Assembly: GCA_046331625.1 (NCBI GenBank)
Contig: JAXLQL010000009.1
Coordinates: forward strand, 62,001-126,000
DNA: 64,000 bases
Direction: 5' to 3'
Source of the DNA: JAXLQL01 sp046331625
GTDB taxonomy: Bacteria > Acidobacteriota > Terriglobia > Bryobacterales > Bryobacteraceae
Under the pieces are notes generated by a model that saw nothing but the letters and a program-made list of their open reading frames with translations, was not told the DNA's origin and did not search any database. The translations under genes and the position numbers were made by a program. Below are positions 8,747 through 17,870 of this stretch, one piece after another; position 1 is the stretch's first letter, and each line of letters opens with the position of its first letter.

Positions 8747-10198
8747 TCAGGCGATCACCTTTGGCGCCACAGCGCCGGCGATGTCTGTGAGCCTAAAGTC
8801 CCTGCCACTATAACGATACGTCAGCTTTTCATGGTTGAATCCGAGTAGATGGAGCACCGTTGCGTGGAGGTCGTGGATGTGCATCCGGTCCTCAACGGCG
8901 TGGTAGCCAATGTCATCCGTAGCGCCGTAGACGAAGCCCGGCTTGACACCTCCCCCTGCCATCCAGACGGTGTATCCGTAAGGGTTATGGTCGCGACCGT
9001 CGTTGCCCTGGGAAACCGGTGTCCGGCCGAACTCGCCCGCCCAGATCACGAGCGTGTCTTTGAGCAATCCGGTCTTCTTCATGTCCTTCAGGAGACCGGC
9101 GATCGGCTTGTCCACCTCGCGAGCGTTCTCGGTGTGCTTCTCGTAGAGTTGGCTGTGCTGGTCCCATTTGTAGCTGTGGGTGCATTGAATGTACCGAACC
9201 CCACGTTCGGCCAGCCGCCGTGCGAGCAGGCACTGCCATCCGAACTCATACGTCAGCGGATCATCCATGCCGTAGAGCTTCTTGGTGGCCTCGCTCTCGC
9301 TGTCGACCCGGAAGGCTTCGGGTGCTTGCGACTGCATGCGGAACGCCAGCTCGAAAGCTTGGATGCGCGCTTCGAGTTCGGGGTCGGCCGAGCGCATGGC
9401 GGCATGGCGGCGGTTGATGTTCTGGAGCATCTCGAGCTCGAACTTCTGCTGCTCGCCCGAGTAGCCTTTGCGCACCAGATATTCGATCGGCTCGCCTTCG
9501 ATATCCTTCGCCTTCATGCCCGAGTTTCCGATCGCCGTTCCCTGGTAGGCGCCGGGCAGAAAAGCCGAGCTCCAGTTCTTCGCCCCACCGTGCGAAAGCG
9601 CCGGCTTGATGGTGATAAACCCTGGCAGATCTTGGTTTTCCGTGCCGAGACCGTATACTACCCATGAGCCCATCGCGGGCCGCACGAAGGTGCTTGATCC
9701 GGTGAACGTCTGGAGCAGAGCCGCGCCGTGATCCACGCCTTCGCCCACCAATGACCGGACGACGCACAGGTCATCCACGCAGGTGCGGACATGCGGGAAG
9801 AGGTCGCTCACGGGGATCCCGCTTTGACCGCCGGGTTTGAACTCCCAAGGCGACTTCATCAACGGCCCCGGAGGTGCATCGGCGAAGGCCAGCGGCCGCT
9901 TCATCGGGAGCGCCTTGCCGTGGTCGCGCGTGAGGCGCTCCTTGGGATCGAAGGTGTCGACCGAGGAAGGCCCGCCGTGCATGAAGAGGAAGATGACGCG
10001 CTTGGCCTTCGGTTCGAACTGCGGCTTGCGGGGCGCCAGCGGACCGCCGGGTCCGGCTGTGGCTCCGAGCAGGCCTTGCTCGGCGAGCATTCCGGTGAGC
10101 CCGATATGCCCGAATCCGCACGCCGCGGCGCGCAGGGCGGCTCGGCGAGAGATGGGGCGAACCTGTTGATGAAAAAGGCTTTGGATGGGGTCAGTCAT
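8747..10198 (-). CDS. DUF1501 protein, Tat-exported sulfatase-like (483 aa)
   Basis: Member of the DUF1501 family (alkaline-phosphatase/sulfatase-like fold), abundant in Planctomycetes, Verrucomicrobia and Solibacter. A twin-arginine signal is visible near the N-terminus (ISRRAALRAAACGFGHIGL), predicting folded export. Characteristic stretches include FLFMHGGPSSVDTFDPKE, WAGEFGRTPVSQG, GRDHNPYGYTVWMAGGG and HIHDLHATVLHLLGF. The substrate is unproven; a role in breakdown of sulfated or complex polysaccharides is usually proposed from genome context. It follows the DUF1549/DUF1553 gene by 12 bp on the same strand; the two almost always occur together and probably form a functional pair. Complete at both ends. 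Confidence 0.9.
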   Translation of the reverse strand: MTDPIQSLFHQQVRPISRRAALRAAACGFGHIGLTGMLAEQGLLGATAGPGGPLAPRKPQFEPKAKRVIFLFMHGGPSSVDTFDPKERLTRDHGKALPMKRPLAFADAPPGPLMKSPWEFKPGGQSGIPVSDLFPHVRTCVDDLCVVRSLVGEGVDHGAALLQTFTGSSTFVRPAMGSWVVYGLGTENQDLPGFITIKPALSHGGAKNWSSAFLPGAYQGTAIGNSGMKAKDIEGEPIEYLVRKGYSGEQQKFELEMLQNINRRHAAMRSADPELEARIQAFELAFRMQSQAPEAFRVDSESEATKKLYGMDDPLTYEFGWQCLLARRLAERGVRYIQCTHSYKWDQHSQLYEKHTENAREVDKPIAGLLKDMKKTGLLKDTLVIWAGEFGRTPVSQGNDGRDHNPYGYTVWMAGGGVKPGFVYGATDDIGYHAVEDRMHIHDLHATVLHLLGFNHEKLTYRYSGRDFRLTDIAGAVAPKVIA

Positions 10199-10210
10199 TC
10201 GGTTTCTCCA

Positions 10211-13021
10211 TCAATCCACGTAGATGAAATCGCTCGACGCCATGAGCACGCGGCACATGCTTTGGAGCGCGTCTTGGTCGGTAGCCGCAGGGAACTTCTG
10301 ACGGTAGCGCGAGATGTAGGAGAGTGCGGAGTCCACTTCTTGCGCGGCGGGCCTACGGTTCACTGTCCTTATATATGCACGCTCGATGCGCGCGGCTGGC
10401 GAAGCGGCGCTGTCCGCGAGCAGTTGGCCGGCGAGCTTGCCCGATCGCTCGGTGAGGAACTCGCTGTTCATCATGAACAGCGCCTGGGGAGCTACATTGG
10501 TGGCCACCCGTTTCCCGGTGGGTGTGGTGGCGTCGCCGAAGTCGAACAGGTTGAACAGGGTTGGCAGGTTGGCGCGGCGCAGCGGCAGGTAGACGGTGCG
10601 GCGGGTCTGCTTTTCGGGATTGATGCTGAGGCGATCTTGCGAGTTCTCGCCATCGGTGCCGAACCCGCTTTGCATGGTGCCGCCCATAGTGGCGTCGAGC
10701 GAGCCATCCACGGCGAGCAGGCCATCGCGGATCTCTTCCACGTCAAGCCGGCGGCGCTGGAATCGCGAAAACAGGCGATTTTCCGGGTCTTTTTCGAGCG
10801 TTTCGGGCGTGGCCGCGCTCGCCATCCGGTACGCGCTCGAGTTCATGATGATGCGGTGCATCTGTTTGATTGACCAGCCTTTGGCAATGAACTCCGAGGC
10901 CAGCCAATCGAGCAGTTCGGGATGTGAGGGCCGCTCGCCCATCTTGCCGAAATTGTCCGGCGTGCGGACGATGCCTTCAGCGAAGTGGCGCTGCCAGATG
11001 CGGTTGGCCATGACGCGCGGCGTGAGCGGATTCGTGCTGCTCGAGAGCCACTCCGCCAGCGCCATGCGCCCACTACCTTTTGCAGCGGGTGCGGGATCGG
11101 ACGCTTTGGCGAGGATCAGCGGGAAGCTCTTGGGTGCGTCTTCGCCGGGACTGTTGTAGTCGCCGCGGATGAAGACCTTCTGTGCGACGGCGTCGCCATC
11201 TTCCACGCCGGAAGCCATGTCGGGCTCGGGCGGCGCGGCCTTTTTGAGCTCCTCTTCCTCGCGCTTCAGGCGGGCCAGAGTCTCGCGTGCTTCGGGCGAG
11301 TAGATGCTTTCCTGCTCCTTCTTGCCCACGCCGAAGGGGCCTTTTCCATCTATATATATGTCGTAGTAGAAGCCGTCCTCTTCGGCGGCGAACTCGGGGC
11401 GTGGCCGCGGCGGCATGTTCATCTCTTTGAGCGCGCGGCGGGTATTCTCGCGCCACTCACGGATGGTTGCGGACCACTTCTCCATTCGCGCGACGTAGCC
11501 CTTCTGGTACTTGGCGGCTATGGCTGCGGCGGAGGCGGCGTCGGTCGCCTTGGACCAGTCTTCGAGGTGCGGCTTCTGGCGCCAATCCTGCTTGAGGTAG
11601 TCCACCCACTTGGCCACGATCTCGGGTTTCAGGTTCGCGGCTGCGGCGGTGGCGGCTGCGTCTTTGCCGTCATGCTTCACGTGCCATGCGGCCACCATGT
11701 AATCGGCCAGGCGCGGCGTCAGCGAAGCGGCCCAGCGTTCTTTTTCGCCCTCGATTACATCATCCATTTCGAATTTCTTGTTACTCAGAGTTTCCTGGTG
11801 GCGGGTGTATTTCTTATAAATCGCCGCGGGGACGAGAGGAACGTAGAGGAGCTTGGAGACGTGGGTTTCGGGATCTTTGAACGAGCGGGTGTTGGCGAAG
11901 AAGTTGATCATCGCGTAGTAGTCGCGCGAGAGGAGCGGATCAAACTTGTGGTCATGGCATCGGCCGCAGGAAAGGGTGAGGCCGAGAATCGCTTTGCTGG
12001 TGACGTCGACCTGCTCGTCGAAGACATCGTAGAGCATCTTCTTCTTGTCCTGCTGGGCGATCGCCTTGGCGCCCAGGGCCAGGAATCCAGTGGCTACGAT
12101 GCCGCGGCGGTTGATGCCGCCGTCCGGGGCGGGTATGAGGTCGCCGGCGATCTGCTCGCGCAGGAACTGATTGAACGGGACGTCGGCGTTGTAGCTTTCG
12201 ATGACGTAGTCGCGATAGCGCCAGGCGTAGGGATAGCGATGGTCCTCGTCATTGCCTGTGGAGTCGGCATAGCGGGCGACGTCGAGCCAGTGGCGGCCCC
12301 AGCGCTCGCCGTAGCGGGGCGAGGCGAGGAGGCGCTCCACTACGTTGCGAAACGCATCGGGTGAGTTGTCGGCGAGAAACTCCGCGAGCTCTTTCTCGGT
12401 GGGCGGGAGGCCAGTAAGATCGTAAGTCGCGCGACGTAAGAGAGTGGCTTTGTCGGCTTCGGGCGCGGGGGCGAGCCCCTTGGCTTCGAGCTTCGAAAGA
12501 ATGAATTGGTCCACGGGCGAGCGGACCCAGGCGCGATTCTTGACGGCGGGTGGCTCGATGCGGGCGAGGGGCTGGAAGGACCTGAACTTCTTCTCGGCTT
12601 CGGAGAAGTTGCGTCCGCCGCGGCGGACCGCGCTCGGGGAACTGGCGGCGGCCTTCGCACCGGGCCACGGCGCGCCCATCTTCACCCAGGCGGCGAGGTC
12701 CGCGAGTTGTTCGGCGGAGAGCTTGCCGGTGGGCGGCATCTTGAGGCGCTCGTCATAGCTGACGATCTTGAGCAGGCGGCTGTCTTCGGGCTTGGTTTTG
12801 TCGACGAGGGGTCCGCTTTGGCCACCAGCGAGGAAGCCTTCGCCGGAGGAGAGGTCGAGTCCGGCGGTCTTGACCTTGGGGTTGTGGCACGCGGCGCAAG
12901 AGGCGGCGAAGACGGGCCGGATCTTCCTCTCGAAGAACTCGGTCTGCTCGCCGGTCTGCGCGGCGGCGGGGAGGGTAAGCAGGAAGAAAAACGCAAGAAT
13001 AGCGGGTACGGCGCGAGGCAT
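10211..13021 (-). CDS. cytochrome c / DUF1549 / DUF1553 protein (PSCyt-PSD type, 936 aa)
   Basis: Large exported protein of the planctomycete-type cytochrome family. In order: signal peptide (1-21), a c-type haem domain with C42-A-A-C45-H46 and a downstream Met in LKMPPTGKL (PSCyt1), DUF1549 (about 170-380, including a second Cys pair CGRCHDHKFDP), a variable middle, and DUF1553 (about 640-900: NPLTPRVMANRIWQRHFAEGIVRTPDNFG, ATNVAPQALFMMNSEF). The PSCyt1 haem motif suggests electron transfer in the periplasm. First gene of a two-gene operon with the DUF1501 gene 12 bp downstream. No regulator is adjacent. Such pairs are often expanded in genomes that degrade complex polymers; the actual reaction is unknown. 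Confidence 0.9.
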   Translation of the reverse strand: MPRAVPAILAFFFLLTLPAAAQTGEQTEFFERKIRPVFAASCAACHNPKVKTAGLDLSSGEGFLAGGQSGPLVDKTKPEDSRLLKIVSYDERLKMPPTGKLSAEQLADLAAWVKMGAPWPGAKAAASSPSAVRRGGRNFSEAEKKFRSFQPLARIEPPAVKNRAWVRSPVDQFILSKLEAKGLAPAPEADKATLLRRATYDLTGLPPTEKELAEFLADNSPDAFRNVVERLLASPRYGERWGRHWLDVARYADSTGNDEDHRYPYAWRYRDYVIESYNADVPFNQFLREQIAGDLIPAPDGGINRRGIVATGFLALGAKAIAQQDKKKMLYDVFDEQVDVTSKAILGLTLSCGRCHDHKFDPLLSRDYYAMINFFANTRSFKDPETHVSKLLYVPLVPAAIYKKYTRHQETLSNKKFEMDDVIEGEKERWAASLTPRLADYMVAAWHVKHDGKDAAATAAAANLKPEIVAKWVDYLKQDWRQKPHLEDWSKATDAASAAAIAAKYQKGYVARMEKWSATIREWRENTRRALKEMNMPPRPRPEFAAEEDGFYYDIYIDGKGPFGVGKKEQESIYSPEARETLARLKREEEELKKAAPPEPDMASGVEDGDAVAQKVFIRGDYNSPGEDAPKSFPLILAKASDPAPAAKGSGRMALAEWLSSSTNPLTPRVMANRIWQRHFAEGIVRTPDNFGKMGERPSHPELLDWLASEFIAKGWSIKQMHRIIMNSSAYRMASAATPETLEKDPENRLFSRFQRRRLDVEEIRDGLLAVDGSLDATMGGTMQSGFGTDGENSQDRLSINPEKQTRRTVYLPLRRANLPTLFNLFDFGDATTPTGKRVATNVAPQALFMMNSEFLTERSGKLAGQLLADSAASPAARIERAYIRTVNRRPAAQEVDSALSYISRYRQKFPAATDQDALQSMCRVLMASSDFIYVD

Positions 13022-13066
13022 CGACCACTATTCTAATACGCGCTGGTTCATCGCCAGCCGCGTTGG

Positions 13067-13198
13067 TCACTTGCCTTCAAAGGACCAAGCGCCTTCGATC
13101 TTCCAGGCCGGCGAGTAGTTCGCGATCCTTTCGAACTGGACACCCGCCGCTTCGAGCACGTGCCGCTGGGCGAGCATCGACAGGATCGACAGCGGCAT
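13067..13198 (-). other. short reading frame, possible gene remnant (43 aa)
   Basis: Encodes MPLSILSMLAQRHVLEAAGV followed by a short tail (QFERIANYSPAWKIEGAWSFEGK), then a stop. It looks like the last part of a longer protein, not a complete gene, and no family is recognised. It sits downstream of two other decayed genes on the same strand, consistent with an eroding accessory region. Low confidence that it is translated. Confidence 0.25.
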
Positions 13199-13214
13199 GG
13201 GAGGGAAGCAGACC

Positions 13215-13436
13215 CTACAACTGAGTGAGCGCCGGAATGAGAGGCTCGGCCGACTCGCCGATGAGCCGCTCCACTTCCGCGTAGCGCCCCGGCTCAAAGC
13301 GCCCTTTTGAAATCCGGACGACCCGGTATCCTGTACTCAGTTCGGATTTGCCCGTATTGCTGGCCCCTAGTTGGTCAGGCTGATATCCCTGATCGAAGGG
13401 ACAGTTCACGAATACGTCAAGACTTGGTTCAGCCAT
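13215..13436 (-). pseudogene. truncated FVNCPFD-type protein
   Basis: The 73-codon frame begins MAEPSLDVFVNCPFDQGYQP. The VFVNCPFD..Y opening matches a family of roughly 150-350-residue proteins whose first beta strand and loop resemble TIR-like or deoxyribosyltransferase-like folds. Here the expected continuation is missing: after QGYQP the sequence switches to unrelated residues and stops after 73 codons, indicating an internal deletion or rearrangement. The ATG overlaps the end of the DUF2188 gene by 8 nt, so the two were one transcription unit. Family assignment rests on the N-terminal motif only. Confidence 0.5.
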
Positions 13437-13734
13437 GCGATGGTAAAAGGTCTGCCAGCAGCAACTCGCGAGTGATTTTGTTCACTGCTCTCTGGATCCT
13501 TGCCGACTTCTTGCCCGGCGGGTCCTGAATCGGCGGCATGCCATACGTGGCGCGCTCCCTGACCTGGCCATTGCGTCCGTACACCACGAGTTGTCCCGCG
13601 CTCTGCCCTCTGGCCATCCTCCTGGCGTTTTCGATAGCCTCTCGTTGCGTCGGGAAGATATGGGCAGACTTGCTGCCCAGCCGTTTGACCACCCATTGTC
13701 CGTCGAGCGAGAAGACATGTACGGTTTTTGACAT
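13429..13734 (-). CDS. DUF2188 domain protein (101 aa)
   Basis: Small protein with the DUF2188 pattern: MSKTVHVFSLDGQWVVKRLG, then AHIFPTQREAIENARRMARGQ and QLVVYGRNGQVRERATYG. This family is a compact fold of about 60-70 residues carried by many bacteria, often in accessory islands; its biochemical role is unknown. After residue 72 there is a basic tail (GKKSARIQRAVNKITREL). The 3' end overlaps the ATG of the truncated FVNCPFD-type gene by 8 nt, implying translational coupling with a partner that is now broken. No signal peptide or membrane segment. Confidence 0.7.
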   Translation of the reverse strand: MSKTVHVFSLDGQWVVKRLGSKSAHIFPTQREAIENARRMARGQSAGQLVVYGRNGQVRERATYGMPPIQDPPGKKSARIQRAVNKITRELLLADLLPSHG

Positions 13735-13755
13735 GGCTCGTACTTTGATCTTAGA

Positions 13756-15195
13756 TCAGTATCTCGCCGGCCGCTCGAACCCTTTCACCCGGTCCGCCAT
13801 CAACCTCCCGAATTGCAGCAGATCCGGCTCCGACCAGTAGCCGCCCGCTACCTGCACCCCAGCCGGCACTCCGTTCGTGTCCAGCCCCATCGGCAGATTC
13901 ATCGCTGGCATCCCGGACGCATTGAAGCACGCCACATACGGCCACGCATATTCGATGTAGACGATGGGTCCGTGCTCACCCGGAATCGGCGTCCCGATGC
14001 GCCGCCGTTCGAAGGCTGGACCATAGCTCATCGGGCACAGCAGCACATCGGCATCGGCTAGGAACGCTTCCCATTCCGCGATGATCGCGCGCCGCATCGA
14101 GATCGTCTCGATGTAGTTCTCGTAACTCAGTTGGAACCCGCGCTTCAACACGCCGCGGAACTTCGTCAGCCCTCTGAGCAGAGTCAGGTCAAGCTCTCGC
14201 TTGATGAGCAAGCGGATGACCCACGGCAATCCCTGCGCGATCAACTGCGGAAACAGGCGGACATAGAGCGCGAGCGTCCGCGTGTGCAGGTCGCCGGGTG
14301 GCGTGGCCTGCGTCACGCGAGCTCCGCCGGCGGCTGCCGTTTCCGCCGCGCGCCGAACCAGCGCTCGAACGGCGGAACCAGCTTCATAACCCGGCCAACC
14401 ATCCACCCACTTCACTCGAAAATCCGAGAGCCGCTTCGACGAACTGTCGCGCCACGCGATCGGCGCTACGGCGGGATCGGAAGGATGCGGCCCTCGAATG
14501 ATCTTCCACACCGTCTCGAGGTCATCGATCGTGCGCGCCATTGGGCCCGGTTTTCCCATGTGAAAGATGTAGCCTTTTTGGCGCGGCGCCGGTCCCATGC
14601 CGTGTGTGGGGATCGTGCTCTCAGTGGGTTTGAGCCCGTAGACGCCGCAGTAATTCGCCGGGATGCGGACGGAGCCGCCGAAGTCGCCGCCCAACTCGAT
14701 GGCAGCCATACCCGAAGCCAGCGCAGCCGCCGATCCGCCGCTGCTCCCGCCTGGCGAAAGCTCGAGTCGGTACGGATTCTTGCCCTCCGGATAGATGTCG
14801 CCCCAAACCTGATAATCGAGCAGATTGTACGCGACGTTGCTCTTGCCCATCAGCACGGCGCCTGCGTCTTTGAGCCGCGTCACGATCACCGCATCGCTCG
14901 GTGCGATGAAGCCGGTGTTGCGTTTGGAGTTCAGCGTGCTCGGCGTACCCTTCACCCAAAATTGCTCTTTCACCGTCATCGGAACGCCGTGCAACGGACC
15001 GCGGAAGCGCCCCTCGCGCGCTTCCTGATCGCGCGCCGCCGCATCAGCCAGCGCTTCCTGCTCGAGTACGATGGCGATCGCGTTGAGCTCCGGATTGTGA
15101 CGCGCGATCTGCGCCAGGTGAGCCTTGGCGACTTCGGTGGATGTGGTCTGTCCGGCCCGGATGGCCGCGGCGATTTGGGATGCGGAGTCGAACAT
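13756..15195 (-). CDS. amidase (amidase-signature family, 479 aa)
   Basis: Cytosolic amidase-signature hydrolase with no signal peptide. The triad is intact: K76 (TVKEQF), cis-Ser at 151-152 (PGGSSGGSAAA) and nucleophile S175 (GGDFGGSVRIP). 479 residues is normal for the family. GatA is an alternative, but there is no gatB or gatC nearby, and the C-terminal half (ISMRRAIIAEWEAFLADADVLLCPMSYGPAFERRRIG) looks like stand-alone amidases that act on small amides or amidated amino acids. The start at 15195 is chosen because the reading frame upstream would lie antisense over hemC; the intergenic gap to hemC is then 63 bp and must hold both divergent promoters. Confidence 0.88.
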   Translation of the reverse strand: MFDSASQIAAAIRAGQTTSTEVAKAHLAQIARHNPELNAIAIVLEQEALADAAARDQEAREGRFRGPLHGVPMTVKEQFWVKGTPSTLNSKRNTGFIAPSDAVIVTRLKDAGAVLMGKSNVAYNLLDYQVWGDIYPEGKNPYRLELSPGGSSGGSAAALASGMAAIELGGDFGGSVRIPANYCGVYGLKPTESTIPTHGMGPAPRQKGYIFHMGKPGPMARTIDDLETVWKIIRGPHPSDPAVAPIAWRDSSSKRLSDFRVKWVDGWPGYEAGSAVRALVRRAAETAAAGGARVTQATPPGDLHTRTLALYVRLFPQLIAQGLPWVIRLLIKRELDLTLLRGLTKFRGVLKRGFQLSYENYIETISMRRAIIAEWEAFLADADVLLCPMSYGPAFERRRIGTPIPGEHGPIVYIEYAWPYVACFNASGMPAMNLPMGLDTNGVPAGVQVAGGYWSEPDLLQFGRLMADRVKGFERPARY

Positions 15196-15243
15196 AGATC
15201 TACGCGATTCTACCCGAATCGTCTGTCGATGGCGCCTGCAAGC

Positions 15244-15249
15244 TAAAAT
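15244..15249 (+). promoter_or_regulatory. candidate -10 hexamer for hemC
   Basis: TAAAAT ends 9 nt before the hemC ATG with no ribosome binding site between, suggesting a leaderless or near-leaderless message. No obvious -35. Confidence 0.4.
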
Positions 15250-15258
15250 GACAGAAAC

Positions 15259-16164
15259 ATGCTCCGCATTGGATCGCGCGGATCCCAACTCGCCCTTTGG
15301 CAGACTCGCTGGGTAGCCGCACGGCTGCAGCAACTGGGCCACCCCACTGAGATTGAAATCATCAAGACCACCGGTGACAAGATCACCGACGTAGCGCTTT
15401 CCAAGGTGGGCGCGAAGGGCCTGTTCACCAAGGAACTCGAAGAGGCGCTGCTTGCGCGCACGGTGGATCTCGCCGTGCATAGCCTCAAGGACATGCCCAC
15501 CGATCTCCCGGAGGGCTTGGCGCTGACGGCGATCCCCGAGCGCGAAGACGCGAGAGACGCGGTGGTGGGCAAGACGCTGGCTCAGCTTCCGAATGGCGCG
15601 CGTGTCGGCACCAGTTCGCTCAGGCGCTCGGCGCAACTGCGCCTCTTCCGCCCGGACCTCGTCATCGAGTCCGTGCGCGGCAATATCGACACGCGCCTGC
15701 GCAAGCTCGACGAAGGGCAGTTCGATTCCATCGTGCTCGCCGCCGCTGGCCTGCGACGCCTCGGTCTCGCTTCGCGCATTGCGGAACTGCTCGACCACGA
15801 CATCATGTGTCCCGCTGTGGGGCAAGGAGCGCTGGCGCTCGAAACGCGCGACGGCGACGATCCGGCCGCGGTGGCGGTGCGCCGGCTCGATCATCCGCGA
15901 ACGGCCGCCGCGGTTCGAGCCGAACGTGCGGTGCTGCGTGGGCTCGGTGGCGGATGCCAAGTCCCGATCGGCGCATACGCGATCATTCAGGGAGAACGGC
16001 TCCATCTCATGGCCGTGGTGATTGCGCCGGATGCGTCGCAGATGATCCGCCGGCGTTCGCATGGCGCCGTGTCCGATGCCGAGTCGATCGGAGCCGAACT
16101 CGCACGCGAGTTGCGCGAAGAAGGCGCCGCCCGCATTCTCGAAACCGTCTACGGCGCGCAATGA
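15259..16164 (+). CDS. hemC: hydroxymethylbilane synthase (porphobilinogen deaminase)
   Basis: Polymerises four porphobilinogen molecules into hydroxymethylbilane in the tetrapyrrole (haem, sirohaem, cobalamin) pathway. At 301 residues it is the usual size. Visible hallmarks: N-terminal IGSRGSQLALWQ, HSLKDMPTDLP with the catalytic Asp D78, RVGTSSLRRSAQL, ESVRGNIDTRL, and C233 in LGGGCQVPIGAY, which anchors the dipyrromethane cofactor. The stop codon overlaps the ATG of the next gene (ATGA, 16161-16164), so hemC and the cobA-hemD fusion are translationally coupled and supply consecutive pathway steps. Confidence 0.96.
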   Translation: MLRIGSRGSQLALWQTRWVAARLQQLGHPTEIEIIKTTGDKITDVALSKVGAKGLFTKELEEALLARTVDLAVHSLKDMPTDLPEGLALTAIPEREDARDAVVGKTLAQLPNGARVGTSSLRRSAQLRLFRPDLVIESVRGNIDTRLRKLDEGQFDSIVLAAAGLRRLGLASRIAELLDHDIMCPAVGQGALALETRDGDDPAAVAVRRLDHPRTAAAVRAERAVLRGLGGGCQVPIGAYAIIQGERLHLMAVVIAPDASQMIRRRSHGAVSDAESIGAELARELREEGAARILETVYGAQ

Positions 16165-17650
16165 CCGAGCGTCCGGGCAAGGTTTGGCTCGTCGGCGCGG
16201 GACCCGGCGACCCCGGCCTGCTCACGCTCGAGGGCCGCCGCGCGCTCGAAGGATGCGATGCCGTGCTCTACGATCACTTGGCCAACGAGGAACTGCTGGC
16301 CTTCGCCCCCGCTGGGGCCGAGCGGATCTACGTGGGCAAGAAGAAATCCGATCATGCCGTGGCACAGCTCGAAATCGAGCGCCTCATGATCGAGCGCGCG
16401 CGTCAAGGTAAATGCGTGGTGCGGCTCAAAGGCGGCGATCCGTTCATCTTTGGCCGGGGCGGGGAAGAGGCCGAAGCGCTTGCTGATGCCGGTATTCCGT
16501 TCGAGGTGGTTCCCGGCGTTACAGCGCCGTTGGGGATCGCGGCTTACGCCGGCGTGCCGCTCACGCATCGCGACCACAACTCGATGGTCACGTTCGTCAC
16601 CGGCCACGATCCGGAATCGATCGATTGGCGCTGGGCCGCGGGCTCGGAGACGATCGTGGTGTTCATGGGGCTGACGCACACTGGGGAGATCGCGCAGCGT
16701 CTCATCGACGCGGGCGTTGCGCCGGATACGCCGGCGATGGCGGTGCGCTGGGGAACGCGACCGCAACAGAAGACTATCGCGGCTCCGCTGGCGGAACTCG
16801 GCGCGGCAGTGGAGCGTGCGCGGCTCAAGCCGCCGGCCACGCTGATCATCGGAGCGGTGGTTTCGCTCTATCCCAAGCTCGCCTGGTTCGAGCGCATGCC
16901 GCTGTTCGGACAACGCATCGTGGTCACGCGCGCACGCGAACAAAGCGGCGGACTGGCGGAATCGCTACGCCGGCTCGGCGCGGAAGCGATCGAGTGTCCG
17001 CTGATCGAGATGCAGCCGCCCGCGGATACGTCGGCGCTCGATGACGCTATCGAGCGCCTGCGCGACTTCGATTGGCTGGTGCTCACGAGCGCCAACGCGG
17101 TTCGATTCTTCCTGGAACGGCTGGATGCTTCGCGCAATGACCTGCGATCGCTCCGCGCGCGCATCTGCGCCATCGGTCCGGCGACGCGGCAGGCGGTGGA
17201 AGGGCTGCACCTCAAGGTCGACCTCGTTCCCGCCGAGTACGTTGCCGAGGGGCTGGTGGCGGCCTTTGCTCCCTACGACCTCGCCGGGGCGCGCATCCTC
17301 ATCCCGCGGGCGGCGGTGGCGCGCGACCTGGTTCCGCAAGTGCTCGAACAACGCGGCGCGAAGGTGGAGGTGGTGACGGCGTATCGGAACGTGGTCCCTG
17401 CCGATGCGACTGCTTCGGTGGAGCGAGCTTCGCTACACCGCCCGATTGGGTGACGCTCACGAGCTCGTCGACGGTGAAGAATTTGCTCTCGCTCGTGGAC
17501 CGGTCGCGGCTCGAGGGGGTGCGCTTTGCGTCGATTGGTCCAGCGACGTCGGCGACGGCGCGGCAGCACGGGCTGGCCATCGCGGCTGAGGCTCGGGAGC
17601 ATACGGTGGACGGGCTGGTCGGTGCGATGGCCGCAGCGATGTCCTTGTAG
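16161..17650 (+). CDS. cobA-hemD: uroporphyrinogen-III C-methyltransferase / uroporphyrinogen-III synthase fusion, frameshifted near the 3' end
   Basis: Two-domain enzyme. Residues 1 to about 245 are a SAM-dependent uroporphyrinogen-III methyltransferase (VGAGPGDPGLLTLEG, VRLKGGDPFIFGRGGEEAEAL, EVVPGVTAPLGIAAYAGVPLTHRDHNS), making precorrin-2. From about 250 on is HemD (GQRIVVTRAREQSGGLAESL, WLVLTSANAVRFFLERL), which closes hydroxymethylbilane to uroporphyrinogen III. With hemC upstream (4-nt overlap) this gives three successive steps from one transcript. The frame breaks at about 17430: it stops at 17451-17453, while the conserved C-terminus (DWVTLTSSSTVKNLLSL... to 17650) continues in the -1 frame, as if one base were missing. 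Either an assembly error or a recent mutation trimming about 70 residues of HemD. Confidence 0.88.
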
Positions 17651-17713
17651 GGGGGGCTTGGAGCGGTCATTGAAGTGCCGGCCGGTAGGTCAAAGCGTGC
17701 GGAGTGCAAGCGA

Positions 17714-17858
17714 AGATCGGAGCGTTCCACGAGAGCGGGTGCTCGCATCGGAAGCGGGACTGAAGTCCCGCGCAGGCTGAAGCCTGCCCCACACGGCGGC
17801 CACCCGAGATCTTCGCGATTGGCGAAGAAATTGAGAGATAGCAGTACATCGCGGCGGA
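17714..17858 (+). repeat. composite repeat unit, copy 1
   Basis: Begins GATCGGAGCGTTCCACGAG, has a small GAGC/GCTC hairpin, then the REP-like core (17754-17792: GCGGGACTGAAGTCCCGC, GCAGGCTGAAGCCTGC, CCCAC) and ends GCGAAGAAATTGAGAGATAG. About 70 bp are almost identical to copy 2, exactly 157 bp downstream. The region 17651-18069 (419 bp) holds these two units and no gene. Confidence 0.8.
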
Positions 17859-17870
17859 GCTTCAATCACG

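Noticed and set aside
10985..12364. 459-codon plus-strand open frame within the DUF1549/DUF1553 gene.
   Set aside because: Shadow of the large minus-strand gene, whose protein matches known domains throughout.
8747..13021. Arylsulfatase operon.
   Set aside because: DUF1501 is sulfatase-like in fold only; no sulfatase Cys/Ser motif or maturase is present here.
15196..16161. Long minus-strand extension of the 13.8-kb amidase reading frame across hemC.
   Set aside because: It is antisense to a clear hemC with all catalytic residues; GC-rich third positions keep antisense frames open.
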